This document shows, one piece after another, positions 1 through 9,488 of a DNA stretch of 64,000 bases. Both the position numbers and the translations under genes were made by a program. The notes below the pieces were generated by a model that saw only the letters and a program-made list of their open reading frames with translations, was not told where the DNA came from and ran no database searches. Source of the stretch: Enterobacter sp. kpr-6 (lineage in GTDB: Bacteria; Pseudomonadota; Gammaproteobacteria; Enterobacterales; Enterobacteriaceae); contig NZ_FOYH01000001.1 of the NCBI RefSeq assembly GCF_900116015.1, positions 897,538 to 961,537 on the forward strand, in the 5' to 3' direction. How positions within the stretch are numbered: position 1 is the stretch's first letter; each line of letters starts with the position of its first letter.

Positions 1-1
1 G

Positions 2-631
2 CGTGAAGCGGGCGTCTTTTTAATGGATGAACCGCTTTCCAACCTCGATGCCAAACTGCGTGTGCAGATGCGTGCGGAAATCAGCCGCCTGCATCAGAAG
101 CTCAACACCACGATGATCTACGTGACGCACGATCAGACCGAAGCCATGACCATGGCGACGCGCATCGTGATCATGAAAGACGGTGTGATCCAGCAGGTCG
201 GCGCACCGAAAACGGTTTATAACCAACCGGCAAATATGTTTGTCGCCGGGTTTATCGGTTCTCCGGCGATGAACTTTATTCGCGGTACGCTGGACGCCGG
301 GTATTTTGTAACGGAAACCCTGAAATTACCCATTCCGGAAAAAATACTCTGCCGCGAAACGCTGGACGCGTATCAACATAAACCTGTGGTGCTGGGCATT
401 CGCCCGGAAGATATTCATCCGGTCACAGAACCGGAAGGTATTGCCGCACAAATTAGCGTGGCAGAATTAACCGGGGCGGAATTTATGCTCTATGCCACCG
501 TGGGCGGTCACGAATTAACGTTGCGCGCTGGCGCTGATGCAGATTATTGCGCCGCACAGCATATTAATATTCAGTTCGATATGCAGAAGAGTCATTTCTT
601 TGACAGCGAAAGCGAAATCGCCCTGAAATAA
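2..631 (+). CDS. ycjV: Sugar ABC transporter ATP-binding protein (C-terminal part)
   Basis: The reading frame is open from the window edge, so the N-terminus with Walker A lies outside. Visible at once are Walker B and the D-loop (FLMDEPLSNLDAKLR), then the switch histidine region (YVTHDQTEAM), then a C-terminal MalK-type regulatory/TOBE part with GIRPEDIHP. These mark a CUT1-family (MalK/UgpC-like) ATPase that powers uptake of an oligosaccharide or related sugar from the cytoplasmic side of the inner membrane. In E. coli ycjV is the last transport gene of the ycjMNOPQRSTUV-ompG cluster, and ompG follows here too. The E. coli K-12 copy is often described as damaged; this part looks intact. 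Confidence 0.9.
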   Translation, partial: REAGVFLMDEPLSNLDAKLRVQMRAEISRLHQKLNTTMIYVTHDQTEAMTMATRIVIMKDGVIQQVGAPKTVYNQPANMFVAGFIGSPAMNFIRGTLDAGYFVTETLKLPIPEKILCRETLDAYQHKPVVLGIRPEDIHPVTEPEGIAAQISVAELTGAEFMLYATVGGHELTLRAGADADYCAAQHINIQFDMQKSHFFDSESEIALK

Positions 632-644
632 TTATTCTTTTTTG

Positions 645-672
645 CGTGTCAGGAATTTCCCTGACACGTTTT
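645..672 (+). terminator. Terminator or attenuator between ycjV and ompG
   Basis: A perfect 9-bp stem (CGTGTCAGG at 645-653, CCTGACACG at 660-668) is followed by TTTT. It lies 29 bases before the ompG start, so it would lower read-through from the transporter operon into ompG, or end the operon. Confidence 0.65.
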
Positions 673-700
673 ATCACTGTAGTTCTACAAGGATATTCTC

Positions 701-1603
701 ATGAAGAAGGTACTGCCGTGCCTGTTGCTGTGCAGCGCTGCTGCGGGCGTTCAGGCTGAAGAAAATAACTGGCATTATAATATCGGCGCAATGTATGAAA
801 TTGAAAACGTCGAGGGGCAGGGCGAAGATAAAGACGGTTTATATGAACCTTCCGTCTATTTCAATGCCTCGTATGGTGCATGGCGAATTGCCATGACCAT
901 GTATCAGGAGGGGCCAGCGGATTATAGTAACTTTACCCGTGGTGGTTATTTCAATCGCCCGGAACTGGACATTCATTACCAGTTTGTCGAAAGCGATGAT
1001 TTTTCATTTGGCGTGACCGGCGGCGTGCGTAATTACGGCTTCCATTTCAAAGACGCCGAAGGTGCTAATGCCGGAACCGCGAATACCCAGCGTTATAAAA
1101 TTATGCCGGACTGGGATCTGAAACTGTCCGACCAACTCCGTTTCGGCGGCTGGCTAGCACTGTACCGCTTCGATCAGGATTTAGATCAAACCGGTTATTC
1201 CGACAGCCGTGTTGAAACAGAAACCGGGGTGACCTGGAAATTCAACGATACCGTCTCGCTTAAAGCGAACTACTATTTAGAACGTGGCTTTAACGAAGTG
1301 ACGGATTCCAATAACGGTGAATTCTCGACCCAGGAAATGCGTATTTATCTGCCGATCTCCCTTGGCAGCACAACGCTGATGCCGTACACCCGCCTCGGTC
1401 TGGATCGCTGGACCAACTGGGACTGGTCTGAAGATATTACCCGCGAAGAGCATAGCTATAACCGTATCGGTTTATTCTATGGCTATGATTTCAATAATGG
1501 TCTGTCGATGTCTCTGGAATATGCTTACGAGTGGCAGGATCATAACGAAGGATCCGACGATCGTTTCCATTACGCCGGTGTCGGTGTGAATTACAGCTTC
1601 TGA
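701..1603 (+). CDS. ompG: Outer-membrane porin OmpG
   Basis: 300 residues with a signal peptide (MKKVLPCLLLCSAAAGVQA, cleavage before EENNWHYN). The remainder is alternating aromatic/polar beta-strand sequence ending in a C-terminal phenylalanine (VGVNYSF), the outer-membrane assembly signal. OmpG in E. coli is an unusual monomeric 14-strand porin that admits larger saccharides. Its place directly after the sugar ATPase gene and before the LacI-type regulator matches the E. coli arrangement, where it is thought to serve the same sugar pathway. An AAGGA motif lies 8 bases before the ATG. Confidence 0.93.
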   Translation: MKKVLPCLLLCSAAAGVQAEENNWHYNIGAMYEIENVEGQGEDKDGLYEPSVYFNASYGAWRIAMTMYQEGPADYSNFTRGGYFNRPELDIHYQFVESDDFSFGVTGGVRNYGFHFKDAEGANAGTANTQRYKIMPDWDLKLSDQLRFGGWLALYRFDQDLDQTGYSDSRVETETGVTWKFNDTVSLKANYYLERGFNEVTDSNNGEFSTQEMRIYLPISLGSTTLMPYTRLGLDRWTNWDWSEDITREEHSYNRIGLFYGYDFNNGLSMSLEYAYEWQDHNEGSDDRFHYAGVGVNYSF

Positions 1604-1610
1604 TGAACAA

Positions 1611-1637
1611 ACGGGTGGCGACAAATGTGCCACCCGT
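1611..1637. terminator. Bidirectional terminator between ompG and ycjW
   Basis: A 9-bp stem (ACGGGTGGC at 1611-1619, GCCACCCGT at 1629-1637) lies between the convergent ompG and ycjW genes. A T-rich tail follows on the plus strand. Confidence 0.65.
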
Positions 1638-1644
1638 AGTTTAT

Positions 1645-2643
1645 TTACTGGGACGCCAGCGTGGTGGCAACCCGCGTGCGTGCGGGAACGGCGTTACCCG
1701 CAATTTTGCTGAATAATAACGCGCTGCCCAGGGTGCCTAATTCATGAATGGGTACTTCAATGCGTACCGGCGGCGGCGATAATAAAAAGCTCAGCATATC
1801 GTTACTGTAGCCGACCAAAGTAAGCTCTTCGCCAATCACGATGCCTTTTTCATGGGCGATGCGGTACAGACTCATTAATTTCAGGCTGTCGGTGGCAAAA
1901 ATCGCATCAGGCCGCGACTCGCCGCTCAGTAACTTTTCTGCGGCCGCCAGCGCCGATTCATTGGTATAACCGCCATCCACCACCCAGGAATTTTGCACAG
2001 TAATATCATGTGCGGCGAGGCACTGTTTAAAACCCGCCAGGCGATCGACAGAAACGTGATAATCCAGCGGCGCATGCAGGCAGCCAATTCGACGGCGGCC
2101 CTGATTAATGAGCGTTTCAGTTAACATGATGCTGTCATGGTAATTATCCGTATCGACGGAGCAGACGTTGTTAAATTCCCCCTCGACTTTGCCAATCACC
2201 ACCACAGGAATGGAATAGCTGTCCAGCGCTTCAAAAAAAGATTCGTCGGTGGGCGAGCTGAGCATAATAATGCCCTTGATCATCTTCTGCTTAATTTTGG
2301 ATATGCACTTTTGCAGATCGTCTTCGCTATTTTTTGAGGTCTGCAATACCACGTCGAACCCTTCCAGTTCGGCGCGGGCGGTAATGGCATGAAGCACTTC
2401 CGAGAAAAAAGGATTACCGGCGGTGGTTTTGGTTGAGCGGGTGGATATAACCATGATCGCATCAAAACCATTAGAGGTCAGCGCACGCGCCAGTTTATTT
2501 GGCTGGTATTTTAACGCGTCGATCGCTTCTAATACCCGCACCCGCGCTTCGGGTGAAATATTGGTCTGGTTATTTAATACGCGTGACACCGTTGATTTTG
2601 AAACCCCGGCAACACGGGCAATATCATAAATAGTAGGGGACAT
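1645..2643 (-). CDS. ycjW: LacI-family transcriptional regulator YcjW
   Basis: 332 residues from the ATG at 2643, the same length as E. coli YcjW. An in-frame TTG at 2691 would add 16 residues but is less likely. The N-terminal LacI helix-turn-helix ([20 protein letters not shown]) and hinge are followed by a periplasmic-binding-like effector domain ([14 protein letters not shown], then [10 protein letters not shown]). It should repress the adjacent ycj sugar operon and be released by a sugar-type ligand, as in E. coli. It is convergent with ompG and divergent from ycjX. Confidence 0.92.
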   Translation of the reverse strand: MSPTIYDIARVAGVSKSTVSRVLNNQTNISPEARVRVLEAIDALKYQPNKLARALTSNGFDAIMVISTRSTKTTAGNPFFSEVLHAITARAELEGFDVVLQTSKNSEDDLQKCISKIKQKMIKGIIMLSSPTDESFFEALDSYSIPVVVIGKVEGEFNNVCSVDTDNYHDSIMLTETLINQGRRRIGCLHAPLDYHVSVDRLAGFKQCLAAHDITVQNSWVVDGGYTNESALAAAEKLLSGESRPDAIFATDSLKLMSLYRIAHEKGIVIGEELTLVGYSNDMLSFLLSPPPVRIEVPIHELGTLGSALLFSKIAGNAVPARTRVATTLASQ

Positions 2644-2820
2644 GGCGGAGCCGGTCCTGTTCTGTGCCAAAAGAGGTAACATATTACTCAACCACTTACA
2701 GGCTGTCTATTCACCATCCATACTGTAAAAAGCCTGTAAAACAGGGGCGAAGGATTTGATTCCTGCGGCATTACCCCCATTAACTATTCACTATGTTTAT
2801 ACACGCCCAGGCAGGATGCG

Positions 2821-4218
2821 ATGAACAGAATAAAAAATGAATTCAGTGCGCTGGTCAATCGCGGGATGGACCGACACCTGCGGCTGGCGGTGACGGGCCT
2901 GAGCCGCAGCGGTAAGACGGCGTTTATCACCTCGTTGGTTAATCAGTTGCTGAACGTGCACAACGGCTCACGACTACCGCTGTTTAGCGTGGTGCGTGAA
3001 GAGCGCCTTCTGGGTGTGAAGCGCGTGCCGCAGCGTGATTTCGGCATTCCGCGTTTTACCTATGATGAAGGGATCGCCAAACTTTACGGCACGCCCCCGG
3101 ACTGGCCGACGCCAACGCGCGGCGTCAGCGAAATCCGTCTTGCGCTGCGTTACCGCTCCAGTGAGTCGCTGCTGCGCCATTTCAAAGACACGTCCACGCT
3201 TTATCTGGAAATCGTCGATTACCCCGGTGAATGGCTGCTGGATCTCCCCATGCTGGCGCAGGATTACCTGACCTGGTCGCGTCAGATGACGGGGCTGTTG
3301 CAGGGCGACCGGAAAATCTGGGCAACCCGCTGGCAGGAGTTGTGTGACGGCCTTGATCCGCTGGCACCGGCTGATGAGAACCGGCTTGCTGAGATTGCGG
3401 ATGCCTGGACGGACTATCTGCACCAGTGCAAACGGCAGGGGCTGCATTTTATTCAGCCGGGGCGTTTCGTGCTGCCCGGTGATATGGCGGGCGCGCCCGC
3501 GCTGCAATTCTTCCCCTGGCCGGACGTTGACGCCATCGGTGAGGCGAAGCTGGCGCAGGCGGATAAAAGTACCAACGCCGGGATGCTGCGCGAGCGCTTT
3601 AACTATTACTGCGAAAAAGTGGTGAAGGGATTCTATAAAAATCACTTCCTGCGCTTTGACCGCCAGATCGTGCTGGTGGACTGTCTGCAACCGCTGAACA
3701 GCGGGCCGCAGGCGTTCAACGATATGCGGCTGGCGCTCACGCAACTGATGCAGAGTTTTCACTACGGTCAGCGCACGCTGTTCCGCCGCCTGTTTTCCCC
3801 GGTGATCGACAAGCTGCTGTTTGCCGCCACCAAAGCCGATCACGTGACGGTCGATCAGCACGCCAATATGGTGTCGTTGCTGCAGCAGTTGATCCAGGAC
3901 GCCTGGCAAAATGCCGCTTTTGAAGGCATCAGCATGGATTGCCTGGGGCTTGCCGCTGTGCAGGCGACCCAGAGCGGGCTGGTTGATGTTAACGGTGAAA
4001 AGATCCCGGCGCTGCGCGGGCATCGCGAGAGCGATGGCGCACCGCTGACTGTTTATCCCGGCGAAGTGCCGCCCCGCCTGCCGGGCCAGGCGTTCTGGGA
4101 GAAGCAGGGCTTTCAGTTTGAGGCGTTTCGCCCGCAGGTGCTGGATGTGGACAGCCCGCTGCCGCATATCCGTCTTGATGCCGCGCTGGAGTTTTTAACA
4201 GGAGATAAATTGCGATGA
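2821..4218 (+). CDS. ycjX: YcjX-family (DUF463) P-loop NTPase
   Basis: 465 residues. A Walker A motif (TGLSRSGKT, about residues 25-33) and a GTPase-like DYPGEW segment are visible. This is a conserved proteobacterial stress-linked NTPase that usually occurs with ycjF. In E. coli the pair is reported to belong to the phage-shock (PspF) response. The precise reaction is not known. The start follows CAGGATGCG. Its stop overlaps the ycjF start by 4 bases (ATGA), so the two are translationally coupled. Confidence 0.93.
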   Translation: MNRIKNEFSALVNRGMDRHLRLAVTGLSRSGKTAFITSLVNQLLNVHNGSRLPLFSVVREERLLGVKRVPQRDFGIPRFTYDEGIAKLYGTPPDWPTPTRGVSEIRLALRYRSSESLLRHFKDTSTLYLEIVDYPGEWLLDLPMLAQDYLTWSRQMTGLLQGDRKIWATRWQELCDGLDPLAPADENRLAEIADAWTDYLHQCKRQGLHFIQPGRFVLPGDMAGAPALQFFPWPDVDAIGEAKLAQADKSTNAGMLRERFNYYCEKVVKGFYKNHFLRFDRQIVLVDCLQPLNSGPQAFNDMRLALTQLMQSFHYGQRTLFRRLFSPVIDKLLFAATKADHVTVDQHANMVSLLQQLIQDAWQNAAFEGISMDCLGLAAVQATQSGLVDVNGEKIPALRGHRESDGAPLTVYPGEVPPRLPGQAFWEKQGFQFEAFRPQVLDVDSPLPHIRLDAALEFLTGDKLR

Positions 4219-5270
4219 ACGAACCGCTGAAACCGCGCATTGATTTTGCCGGGCCGCTGGAGGCGGATAAAACCGAAACGTTCAAATCGGCGCAGATGTT
4301 TGATGGCCCGCAGGCGGATAAATTCGCCCCGACAAAGGTGGATGAAACGCTGATTGATGATGAGCAACCGGAAGCGGTGATCGAGGCGGCATTGCGTCCG
4401 AAGCGCAGCCTGTGGCGCAAAATGGTGATGACCGGGCTGGCGCTGTTTGGGGCAAGCGTGGTCGGACAGGGAGTGCAATGGACGATGCACGCCTGGCAGA
4501 CCCAGGACTGGGTGGCGCTCGGCGGTTGTGCGGCGGGAGCGCTGATTATCGGTGCGGGCGTTGGATCGGTGGCGACAGAATGGCGTCGCCTGTGGCGTTT
4601 ACGCCAGCGCGCGGAGGAGCGTGATGAAGCCCGCGATCTGCTGCACAGCCACGGTACCGGCAAGGGGCGCGCGTTTTGCGAGAAGCTGGCGCAGCAGGCG
4701 GGTATCGATCAGGCGCATCCCGCGCTGCAACGCTGGTACGCGGCGATCCATGAGACGCAAAGCGACCGGGAAATTGTCACGCTGTACGCCCATCTGGTGC
4801 AGCCCGTGCTGGACGCCCAGGCGCGGCGCGAGATCAGCCGTTCTGCCGCCGAATCGACGCTGATGATTGCCGTCAGCCCGCTGGCTGTGGTGGATATGGC
4901 GTTTATCGCCTGGCGCAACCTGCGCCTCATCAATCGCATCGCCCGGCTGTACGGCATTGATCTGGGGTATTACAGCCGGCTGCGGCTGTTTCGCCTGGTC
5001 TTACTGAATATCGCCTTTGCCGGGGCCAGCGAACTGGTGCGTGAAGTGGGCATGGACTGGGTATCGCAGGATCTGGCGGCACGCCTTTCCGCCCGCGCCG
5101 CGCAGGGTATCGGCGCGGGCCTGCTCACGGCGCGTCTGGGTATTAAAGCGATGGAGTTATGCCGACCGCTGCCGTGGATCGACGACGACAAACCCCGGCT
5201 GGGGGATTTCCGCCGCCAGCTCATCGGTCAGTTGAAAGAGACGTTGCAAAAGAGCAAGCCGACCGCCTGA
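4215..5270 (+). CDS. ycjF: YcjF inner-membrane protein (DUF697)
   Basis: 351 residues. A charged cytosolic N-terminus of about 65 residues is followed by two membrane segments ([15 protein letters not shown] and [19 protein letters not shown]) and a long cytosolic part with a hydrophobic stretch ([16 protein letters not shown]). This is the usual membrane partner of YcjX, which is encoded directly upstream with a 4-base overlap. The function is unresolved; a stress role at the membrane is inferred from the pairing. Confidence 0.92.
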   Translation: MNEPLKPRIDFAGPLEADKTETFKSAQMFDGPQADKFAPTKVDETLIDDEQPEAVIEAALRPKRSLWRKMVMTGLALFGASVVGQGVQWTMHAWQTQDWVALGGCAAGALIIGAGVGSVATEWRRLWRLRQRAEERDEARDLLHSHGTGKGRAFCEKLAQQAGIDQAHPALQRWYAAIHETQSDREIVTLYAHLVQPVLDAQARREISRSAAESTLMIAVSPLAVVDMAFIAWRNLRLINRIARLYGIDLGYYSRLRLFRLVLLNIAFAGASELVREVGMDWVSQDLAARLSARAAQGIGAGLLTARLGIKAMELCRPLPWIDDDKPRLGDFRRQLIGQLKETLQKSKPTA

Positions 5271-5273
5271 TGT

Positions 5274-5296
5274 CAGTGCCCGGATTTCGGGCACTG
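5274..5296. other. Intergenic hairpin after ycjF
   Basis: A perfect 9-bp inverted repeat (CAGTGCCCG / CGGGCACTG) with a 5-base loop sits directly after the ycjF stop. There is no T-run, so it may stabilise the 3' end rather than act as an intrinsic terminator. Confidence 0.5.
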
Positions 5297-5338
5297 AACG
5301 TATAACTTTACAGCAGGGCGGCGTAATTTCCGCCATAC

Positions 5339-5356
5339 TGTCAATATTTATTGACA
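5339..5356. promoter_or_regulatory. TyrR box upstream of tyrR
   Basis: TGTCAATATTTATTGACA fits the TyrR operator pattern TGTAAA-N6-TTTACA and its variants (TGT-AA and TT-ACA arms six bases apart). It lies 70 bases before the tyrR ATG, consistent with the autorepression known for E. coli tyrR. Confidence 0.8.
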
Positions 5357-5426
5357 GCTCTCTTCCTGCCGCTGAATAAGTGGCATATCATTCCGCGATA
5401 CGTTGACTGACAGGGTGAAGATTCCC

Positions 5427-6968
5427 ATGCGTCTTGAAGTTTTTTGTGAAGACCGTCTTGGTCTGACCCGCGAGTTACTCGATTTACTGGTGCTGCGCGG
5501 CATTGATTTACGCGGCATTGAAATTGACCCGATTGGCCGGATTTACCTGAACTTTGCCGAGCTGGAGTTCCAGCATTTCAGCAGCCTGATGGCGGAAATC
5601 CGCCGCATCCCCAATGTGACGGACGTGCGTACCGTGTTATGGATGCCGTCAGAGCGTGAACATCTCGCGCTGAGCGCCATTCTGGAAGCGCTGCCGGAAC
5701 CGGTACTGTCGCTGGATATGAAATGCAAACCCGATCTGGCGAACCCGGCCAGTTGCCAGCTTTTTGGCCTTAGCCAGAACAAATTGCGCAATGTCACCGT
5801 GCTTCAGTTGATCCCCGGCTTCAATTTCCAGCGCTGGCTGGATGGCAATCCGCAGGCGTCGCATAACGAACACGTGGTGATTAACGGGCAGGATTTCCTG
5901 ATGGAGATCACCCCGGTGCATCTGGAAGGCGAGGGTGGTCATCCGGTACTCACGGGCGCAGTGGTGATGCTGCGCTCAACCGCACGCATGGGTCGCCAGC
6001 TACAAAATCTTTCCAGCCAGGACGTGAGCGCGTTCAGTCAGATTGTGGCCGTCAGCCCGAAAATGCGTCATGTGGTGGAGCAGGCGTGCAAGCTGGCGAT
6101 GCTGACCGCGCCGCTGTTGATCGTCGGCGATACCGGCACCGGTAAAGATTTGCTGGCCCACGCCTGTCATCTCGCCAGCCCGCGCGCCGCGAAGCCGTAC
6201 CTGGCGCTGAACTGCGCCTCTATTCCTGAAGATGCCGTGGAAAGCGAGCTTTTCGGTCATGCGCCGGAAGGCAAGAAAGGCTTTTTCGAGCAGGCCAACG
6301 GCGGTTCGGTGCTGCTGGATGAAATCGGTGAAATGTCGCCGCGTATGCAGGTCAAACTGCTGCGTTTTCTGAACGACGGCACCTTCCGCCGGGTGGGGGA
6401 AGATCACGAGGTGCATGTCGATGTGCGGGTGATTTGCGCCACGCAGAAAAACCTGGTTGAGCTGGTGCAAAAGGGCGAGTTCCGGGAAGATCTCTATTAT
6501 CGCCTGAACGTGCTGACGCTGAATCTGCCGCCGCTACGCGATCGCACGCAGGACATCATGCCGTTAACGGAACTGTTTGTTGCCCGCTTCGCCGATGAGC
6601 AGGGCGTACCGCGGCCGAAACTGGCCGCCGATCTTAACACCGTGCTGACGCGCTACACCTGGCCGGGTAACGTGCGCCAGTTGAAAAACGCGGTGTATCG
6701 CGCGCTCACGCAGCTTGAAGGCTATGAGTTACGTCCGCAGGATATTCTGCTGCCGGACTACGATGTCAGCACCGTGGCGGTGGGCGAAGAAGCGATGGAA
6801 GGGTCGCTGGACGATATCACCAGCCGGTTTGAACGCTCGGTGTTAACACAGCTTTACCGCAGCTATCCCAGCACGCGTAAACTGGCGAAACGACTCGGCG
6901 TATCGCACACGGCGATTGCGAATAAATTGCGTGAATATGGTTTGAGCCAGAAGAAGGGCGACGAGTAA
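5427..6968 (+). CDS. tyrR: Aromatic amino acid regulator TyrR
   Basis: 513 residues from the ATG at 5427, the E. coli length; an upstream in-frame TTG at 5403 is rejected on that basis. Domains in order: ACT domain (MRLEVFCEDRLGL), PAS domain, AAA+ sigma54-activator-like domain with Walker A GDTGTGKD and Walker B LLDEIGEM, and a C-terminal Fis-type helix-turn-helix (STRKLAKRLGVSHTAIANKL). The sigma54-contact GAFTGA loop is replaced (HAPEGKKGF), as in E. coli TyrR, which works with sigma70. It represses or activates aromatic amino acid synthesis and transport genes in response to Tyr, Phe and Trp. A TyrR box precedes it. Confidence 0.97.
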   Translation: MRLEVFCEDRLGLTRELLDLLVLRGIDLRGIEIDPIGRIYLNFAELEFQHFSSLMAEIRRIPNVTDVRTVLWMPSEREHLALSAILEALPEPVLSLDMKCKPDLANPASCQLFGLSQNKLRNVTVLQLIPGFNFQRWLDGNPQASHNEHVVINGQDFLMEITPVHLEGEGGHPVLTGAVVMLRSTARMGRQLQNLSSQDVSAFSQIVAVSPKMRHVVEQACKLAMLTAPLLIVGDTGTGKDLLAHACHLASPRAAKPYLALNCASIPEDAVESELFGHAPEGKKGFFEQANGGSVLLDEIGEMSPRMQVKLLRFLNDGTFRRVGEDHEVHVDVRVICATQKNLVELVQKGEFREDLYYRLNVLTLNLPPLRDRTQDIMPLTELFVARFADEQGVPRPKLAADLNTVLTRYTWPGNVRQLKNAVYRALTQLEGYELRPQDILLPDYDVSTVAVGEEAMEGSLDDITSRFERSVLTQLYRSYPSTRKLAKRLGVSHTAIANKLREYGLSQKKGDE

Positions 6969-6973
6969 ACGGT

Positions 6974-7022
6974 TGTGCCGGGTGGCGTGTTGCAGGCCCG
7001 GCAAGCCTGAGCCGCCGGGCAA
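6974..7022. repeat. REP-like palindromic element
   Basis: GTGCCGGGTGGCG and the complementary GCCGCCGGGCAA, with an internal GGCCCGGC, form an imperfect GC-rich palindrome between the convergent tyrR and tpx 3' ends. This is the typical position and sequence style of enterobacterial REP/BIME elements. Confidence 0.6.
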
Positions 7023-7033
7023 TCAAACGGTTC

Positions 7034-7540
7034 TTACGCTTTCAGTGCAGACAGCGCGGCGTCATAATCCGGCTCGTTGGTGATTTCATTCACCAGCTGG
7101 CTGAATACCACTTTGTCATTTTCATCAATCACGATCACCGCACGGGCCGCCAGGCCTTTCAGTGCGCCTTCATTGATGCCGATCCCGTAGTTTTCCAGAA
7201 ACTCAGCGTTACGCAGCGTTGACAGCGTGATCACGTTGCTCAGACCTTCTGCGCCGCAGAAACGGGAGTGCGCGAACGGCAGGTCAGCGGAGATGCACAG
7301 AACAACCGTGTCTTTCATCTCAGTCGCCAGCTGGTTGAATTTACGCACGGATGCCGCGCAAACGCCGGTATCAATGCTCGGGAATACGTTCAGCACTTTA
7401 CGCTTGCCCGCAAACTGGCTCAGCGTGACGTCGGTTAAATCTTTAGCCACCAGCGTGAAGGCAGGCGCGTTGCTGCCAGCCTGTGGAATGGTACCTGCAA
7501 CTGCAACCGGATTACCCTGGAAATGAACGAGTTGTGACAT
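7034..7540 (-). CDS. tpx: Thiol peroxidase Tpx
   Basis: 168 residues. This is an atypical 2-Cys peroxiredoxin: peroxidatic Cys in [14 protein letters not shown] and resolving Cys in AHSRFCG, with the usual 33-residue separation. In E. coli it reduces alkyl hydroperoxides with thioredoxin as electron donor. It is convergent with tyrR and divergent from ycjG, as in E. coli. Confidence 0.97.
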   Translation of the reverse strand: MSQLVHFQGNPVAVAGTIPQAGSNAPAFTLVAKDLTDVTLSQFAGKRKVLNVFPSIDTGVCAASVRKFNQLATEMKDTVVLCISADLPFAHSRFCGAEGLSNVITLSTLRNAEFLENYGIGINEGALKGLAARAVIVIDENDKVVFSQLVNEITNEPDYDAALSALKA

Positions 7541-7657
7541 GAATATCTTCCTGTTTACAAATAGTTAACGTCGCGGCTAGTTTACGGGATCATTCTCAGA
7601 GACGGCAAATCTATTTTCATCGCTATAATCAGGTGAATTCCATCAAAGGAGCACGGG

Positions 7658-8623
7658 ATGAGAGCCGTTAAGGTCTATGAAGAAACCTGGCCGTTACATA
7701 CGCCGTTTGTGATTTCACGCGGCAGCCGTAACGAGGCGCGGGTGGTGGTAGTGGAACTGGAAGAAAATGGCGTTAAAGCGGTGGGTGAATGCACGCCTTA
7801 TCCTCGATATGGCGAAAGCGCGGCCTCGGTAATTGCCCAAATCATGACCATCGCACCGCAACTGGAGAGCGGATTAAGCCGTCAGGAATTGCAGACACTG
7901 TTACCGGCAGGCGCGGCGCGAAATGCGGTGGACAGTGCGCTGTGGGATCTGGAATCCCGCGTCGCCGGATCGTCGCTGACCGATTATCTCAGTACCGTGC
8001 TGCCAAAAAGCGTGACCACCGCGCAAACGGTTGTGATTGGCACCCCGGACCAGATGGCGGCCAGCGCCTCGGCGCTGTGGGCGAATGGCGCGCGTCTGCT
8101 GAAAGTGAAACTCGACGATCATCTGATCACTGAACGGCTGGTGGCCGTGCGAACCGCCGTGCCTGACGCCACATTGATTGTCGATGCCAATGAATCCTGG
8201 CATAGCGAAGGGCTGGCGGCACGCTGTCAGTTGCTGGCAGATCTCGGCGTGGCGATGCTGGAGCAGCCGCTTGCCGCTGCAGAAGATGCGGCACTGGCCA
8301 ACTTTATCCACCCGCTGCCGATTTGCGCCGACGAAAGCTGCCATACACGCACATCGCTTGAGGCCTTACAGGGGCGCTATGAGATGATCAACATCAAGCT
8401 CGATAAAGCAGGTGGCCTGACCGAAGCGCTGGCGCTGGCAAAAGCCGCGCAATCGCAGGGACTGGGCCTGATGCTGGGCTGCATGTTGTGCACCTCACGC
8501 GCCATCAGCGCCGCGTTACCGCTGGTGGATTACGTCCGCTTTTCCGATCTGGATGGTCCCACCTGGCTGGCGGTAGACGTTGAGCCTGCACTGCGCTTTA
8601 CCACCGGCGAGCTTCATCTGTGA
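7658..8623 (+). CDS. ycjG: L-Ala-D/L-Glu epimerase
   Basis: 321 residues, enolase superfamily (muconate lactonising subgroup). Visible are the catalytic lysine region (LKVKLD), metal ligands in IVDANESW and the LEQPL strand, ADESCHT, and the second catalytic lysine in NIKLDKAGG. It epimerises L-Ala-D-Glu, helping break down recycled murein peptides. Its neighbours mpaA and mppA serve the same murein-peptide pathway. The 3' end overlaps that of convergent mpaA by 10 bases. Confidence 0.95.
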   Translation: MRAVKVYEETWPLHTPFVISRGSRNEARVVVVELEENGVKAVGECTPYPRYGESAASVIAQIMTIAPQLESGLSRQELQTLLPAGAARNAVDSALWDLESRVAGSSLTDYLSTVLPKSVTTAQTVVIGTPDQMAASASALWANGARLLKVKLDDHLITERLVAVRTAVPDATLIVDANESWHSEGLAARCQLLADLGVAMLEQPLAAAEDAALANFIHPLPICADESCHTRTSLEALQGRYEMINIKLDKAGGLTEALALAKAAQSQGLGLMLGCMLCTSRAISAALPLVDYVRFSDLDGPTWLAVDVEPALRFTTGELHL

Positions 8624-9327
8624 GACGTCCAGCGAAGTAGTCCCATCATCGCATGCAGATATTTCTCGCTCGCTTCGTCGTTGGACACGGGCGGGAATTC
8701 TGCGGTGATGCACGGCAAACCAATATCCGCACACCAGCTACCAAACGAACCGGGCGTCTCATAGCCGACGCTGGTGACATGCGGCAGCGCAAAACCCTGT
8801 GCCAGCCACGCACCCAGCTCGCTTTGCCGGGGATCTTCTATACAGGCTAACGGATCGTGAAATGACACTACCCACGCCGGATGGATGCGGTGAATCAACT
8901 GGCACAGCGCCTGGGTTTCGGGCTCTGAGCCGGGCGTCTCGCCGGTTAACAACACCACATCGCGATCTTCGGCGGCGCTGTTCCAGCGGTAAACCGTCTC
9001 GCCCGCCTGCCAGTTGGCAGCCGGAAAATTACGGTTGAGATCGACACCGTTGGCATTGGCGCGTAACCCTAACTGGCAGCCATCCGGGTTAACGGCCAGC
9101 ACCACGTGGTGATGGCGCAAATCCGGGCTGAGCGTGCGTAATGCGCAGGAAAGCGTCACCATTGCGGCGTTTTCATCACCGTGCGTACCGGCAATGATCA
9201 GACCGCTATCGTCCAGCGCCTGGGGTGCCGGGAACCAGAGCAGCGGCGCGCCAAGCACGGAGCGGCCATAATGTTCCGTACCGGGTGGAAATGCGCCCCG
9301 TTCAGCGCGCGGGCGTAATTGAGACAT
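8614..9327 (-). CDS. mpaA: Murein tripeptide amidase MpaA
   Basis: 237 residues from the ATG at 9327 (MSQLRPRAERGAF); upstream in-frame codons are not conserved in the family. It is an M14 carboxypeptidase fold: zinc ligands in GTHGDEN and SFHDP, substrate-binding NPDG and NRNF, and a C-terminal glutamate in ITAEFPP. It cleaves the gamma-D-Glu-meso-diaminopimelate bond of recycled murein tripeptide in the cytoplasm. It is convergent with ycjG, whose product acts on the dipeptide released. Confidence 0.95.
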   Translation of the reverse strand: MSQLRPRAERGAFPPGTEHYGRSVLGAPLLWFPAPQALDDSGLIIAGTHGDENAAMVTLSCALRTLSPDLRHHHVVLAVNPDGCQLGLRANANGVDLNRNFPAANWQAGETVYRWNSAAEDRDVVLLTGETPGSEPETQALCQLIHRIHPAWVVSFHDPLACIEDPRQSELGAWLAQGFALPHVTSVGYETPGSFGSWCADIGLPCITAEFPPVSNDEASEKYLHAMMGLLRWTSHR

Positions 9328-9488
9328 AGTTATTCTTAATGTGGCGGATGATGAATGAAAGTGTTGAGCAAAACCCACGGCTTTTCAAATTGTTATTTTA
9401 TTCGGTGATTCGTTTGCTTTCCCATTAGTTAAAACAAATAATTACCTCATCTTTTGCCTGCTGGCATTCATTGTTTTGAGGGGATCTC

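Noticed and set aside
2974..4167. A 397-codon open frame on the minus strand opposite ycjX
   Set aside because: It is the antisense shadow of a well-conserved gene in GC-rich DNA; the predicted product is His/Gln/Arg-rich with no domain.
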